From NCBI GenBank assembly GCA_900554995.1, contig USJJ01000096.1:1-5937 (forward strand): 5,937 nucleotides of DNA. The letters run 5' to 3'. Below, one piece after another: positions 4,912 through 5,937 of this stretch (within the stretch, counting starts at the first letter, position 1; the number at the start of each line of letters is the position of its first letter). The position numbers and the translations under genes were made by a program. This DNA comes from an uncultured Ruminococcus sp. (GTDB lineage Bacteria; Bacillota; Clostridia; Oscillospirales; Acutalibacteraceae). The notes beneath the pieces were generated by a model that did no database searches, was not told where the DNA came from, and was given only the letters and a program-made list of their open reading frames with translations.

Positions 4912-5937
4912 ATGAGAAAGATTACGGAAAAGGTACTTGCGGTCTTACTGATACTGACGATCGTATTTACGACCGGAGCAACATTCGGCTATGCGGAAAC
5001 CGACGCCGACGTGCCGAGCGGAGAAATAATTTACGATGAAACCGACCCGGGGTATAACGAGGGCAAGGACCATCTTACAACGGCGCAATTTTTTGCCTTT
5101 GTTGACAAGATTAATGCTATGTTCAGGAATGTTTTCGGCTTCAATATTATAAACGAAAACAAGATCAAAATTGAAGTCAACGGCGTTATGAACGATATCT
5201 TCACCGAGTGGACGATCAAAAGCGGCGGCACACTCGACGTTATCAAAATTGCAAACTGTCTGCCGAATTTTACCGACGGATCGGATAAGGTCTGCGATCT
5301 TTTGAACATTAATGTTGATGTTTTGGCACCGATGTTTAAGGAAAAGGCAAATGAGTTCTACGCTCAGGGCAAGACCTTGCAGGGACTTTTCTTCGACTTT
5401 GCAAGAATGTATCTTCTGCAAATTGACCATATGTCAATCGACGCAGATCAGAACAAAAAGGATCCGACAATTTATAATGTATTTATTGTAATATATTATA
5501 AGAACGGCAAGTCTGAGAAGATAAAATCCGATTTCATTTATGACACGAACACACACGAGCTGAAAAGAAAAAATGAGCGTGGTGTCCTCGGATTCAACAT
5601 TGACACCGACGACTACACAATCTATGCGATCAAAAACACGTGGCAGAGATACTTCGGATTTTGCATAACCTATGATATTCTTGCAAATCTGACTGTATAC
5701 GATTATGATACAAAGCGCATTTATCTCACATACGGCGGCAAGGATTGGCTTTTCCAGATTTGGAAAGGAATTTACTTTATTGCCAACGGAGCGGAGATCG
5801 GTATATATAACCGACCCGAGCAGCAGATTAAAACGACAGTATTCCAGTGCGCTCCGGATGAGGATATGATGGTTATGAGCCTGGAACTCTACCAGGGAAA
5901 TCGAAGAATTTTTTACCGTGAGCCGCAGCTTCATTGG
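4912..5937 (+). CDS. Secreted protein with a DUF4474-like domain (incomplete at right edge)
   Basis: The frame is open from the ATG at 4912 to the last base, 342 codons with no stop, so the C-terminus is missing. Residues 1-28 form a signal peptide: basic MRKITEK, a hydrophobic core VLAVLLILTIVF, and likely cleavage after FGYA. Residues 55-180 hold a region I do not recognise, predicted mainly helical. Residues 225-342 resemble the DUF4474 domain found in exported or membrane proteins of gut Clostridia: TWQRYFGFCITYD (243-255), IYLTYGGKDWLFQIWKGIY (270-288), NGAEIGIY (292-299), then CAPDEDMMVMSLEL and a final HW where the family usually has HWWLTGF. The function of DUF4474 is unknown; an extracellular or envelope role is inferred from the signal peptide. 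Only two cysteine codons lie in the domain (C251, C313) plus two before it (C116, C128). The ribosome binding site is AAAGGGG. Transcribed away from rny with its own promoter. Confidence 0.85.
   Translation, partial: MRKITEKVLAVLLILTIVFTTGATFGYAETDADVPSGEIIYDETDPGYNEGKDHLTTAQFFAFVDKINAMFRNVFGFNIINENKIKIEVNGVMNDIFTEWTIKSGGTLDVIKIANCLPNFTDGSDKVCDLLNINVDVLAPMFKEKANEFYAQGKTLQGLFFDFARMYLLQIDHMSIDADQNKKDPTIYNVFIVIYYKNGKSEKIKSDFIYDTNTHELKRKNERGVLGFNIDTDDYTIYAIKNTWQRYFGFCITYDILANLTVYDYDTKRIYLTYGGKDWLFQIWKGIYFIANGAEIGIYNRPEQQIKTTVFQCAPDEDMMVMSLELYQGNRRIFYREPQLHW

Noticed and set aside
4945..5934. Minus-strand frames of 161 and 166 codons opposite the DUF4474 gene
   Set aside because: They lie antisense to a frame that is open for 342 codons with signal peptide, promoter and ribosome binding site; neither has its own start signals.

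Overview
The window reads as chromosomal core DNA of a Gram-positive anaerobe of the class Clostridia, most likely Oscillospiraceae/Ruminococcaceae-like. The reasons are the combination of RNase Y, a YmdB-type phosphodiesterase, a MecA-type ClpC adaptor and a secreted DUF4474 protein, together with strong AGGAGG-like ribosome binding sites and sigma-A type promoters. The genus assignment is inference; no rRNA or tRNA gene is present to fix it.

Four genes lie on the minus strand. Reading right to left in transcription order they are rny (2926-4488, RNase Y), ymdB (1952-2740, metallophosphoesterase), a ribose-phosphate pyrophosphokinase-like gene (593-1714), and the N-terminal 84 codons of a mecA-like adaptor gene that runs off the left edge (1-252). 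rny followed by ymdB is a gene order known from Bacillus. Here the genes look like separate transcription units rather than one tight operon: the gaps are about 185, 237 and 340 bases, three of the four genes have a good promoter of their own, and hairpin terminators or terminator-like hairpins follow each gene. Two of those hairpins (538-580 and 2767-2816) share a core of AACGAA...TTCGTT.

A single plus-strand gene (4912 to the right edge, incomplete) is divergently transcribed from rny. It encodes an exported protein with a signal peptide and a C-terminal DUF4474-like domain. The AT-rich intergenic region (4489-4911) holds two well-formed divergent promoters, and both predicted mRNAs have leaders of about 136 nt with several inverted repeats. 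In the plus-strand leader the repeats could form mutually exclusive helices, one of which covers the ribosome binding site.

Functionally, rny and ymdB fit an RNA-turnover and 2',3'-cyclic nucleotide theme, the prs-like gene belongs to nucleotide supply (PRPP), and mecA to ClpCP proteolysis. I see no mobile element, CRISPR array, phage gene or defence system. The best candidates for something undescribed are the two structured leaders, the shared terminator hairpin family, the divergent PRPP-synthetase-like protein and the DUF4474 secreted protein. Base composition drops noticeably to the right of about 2820, so a junction there should be excluded.
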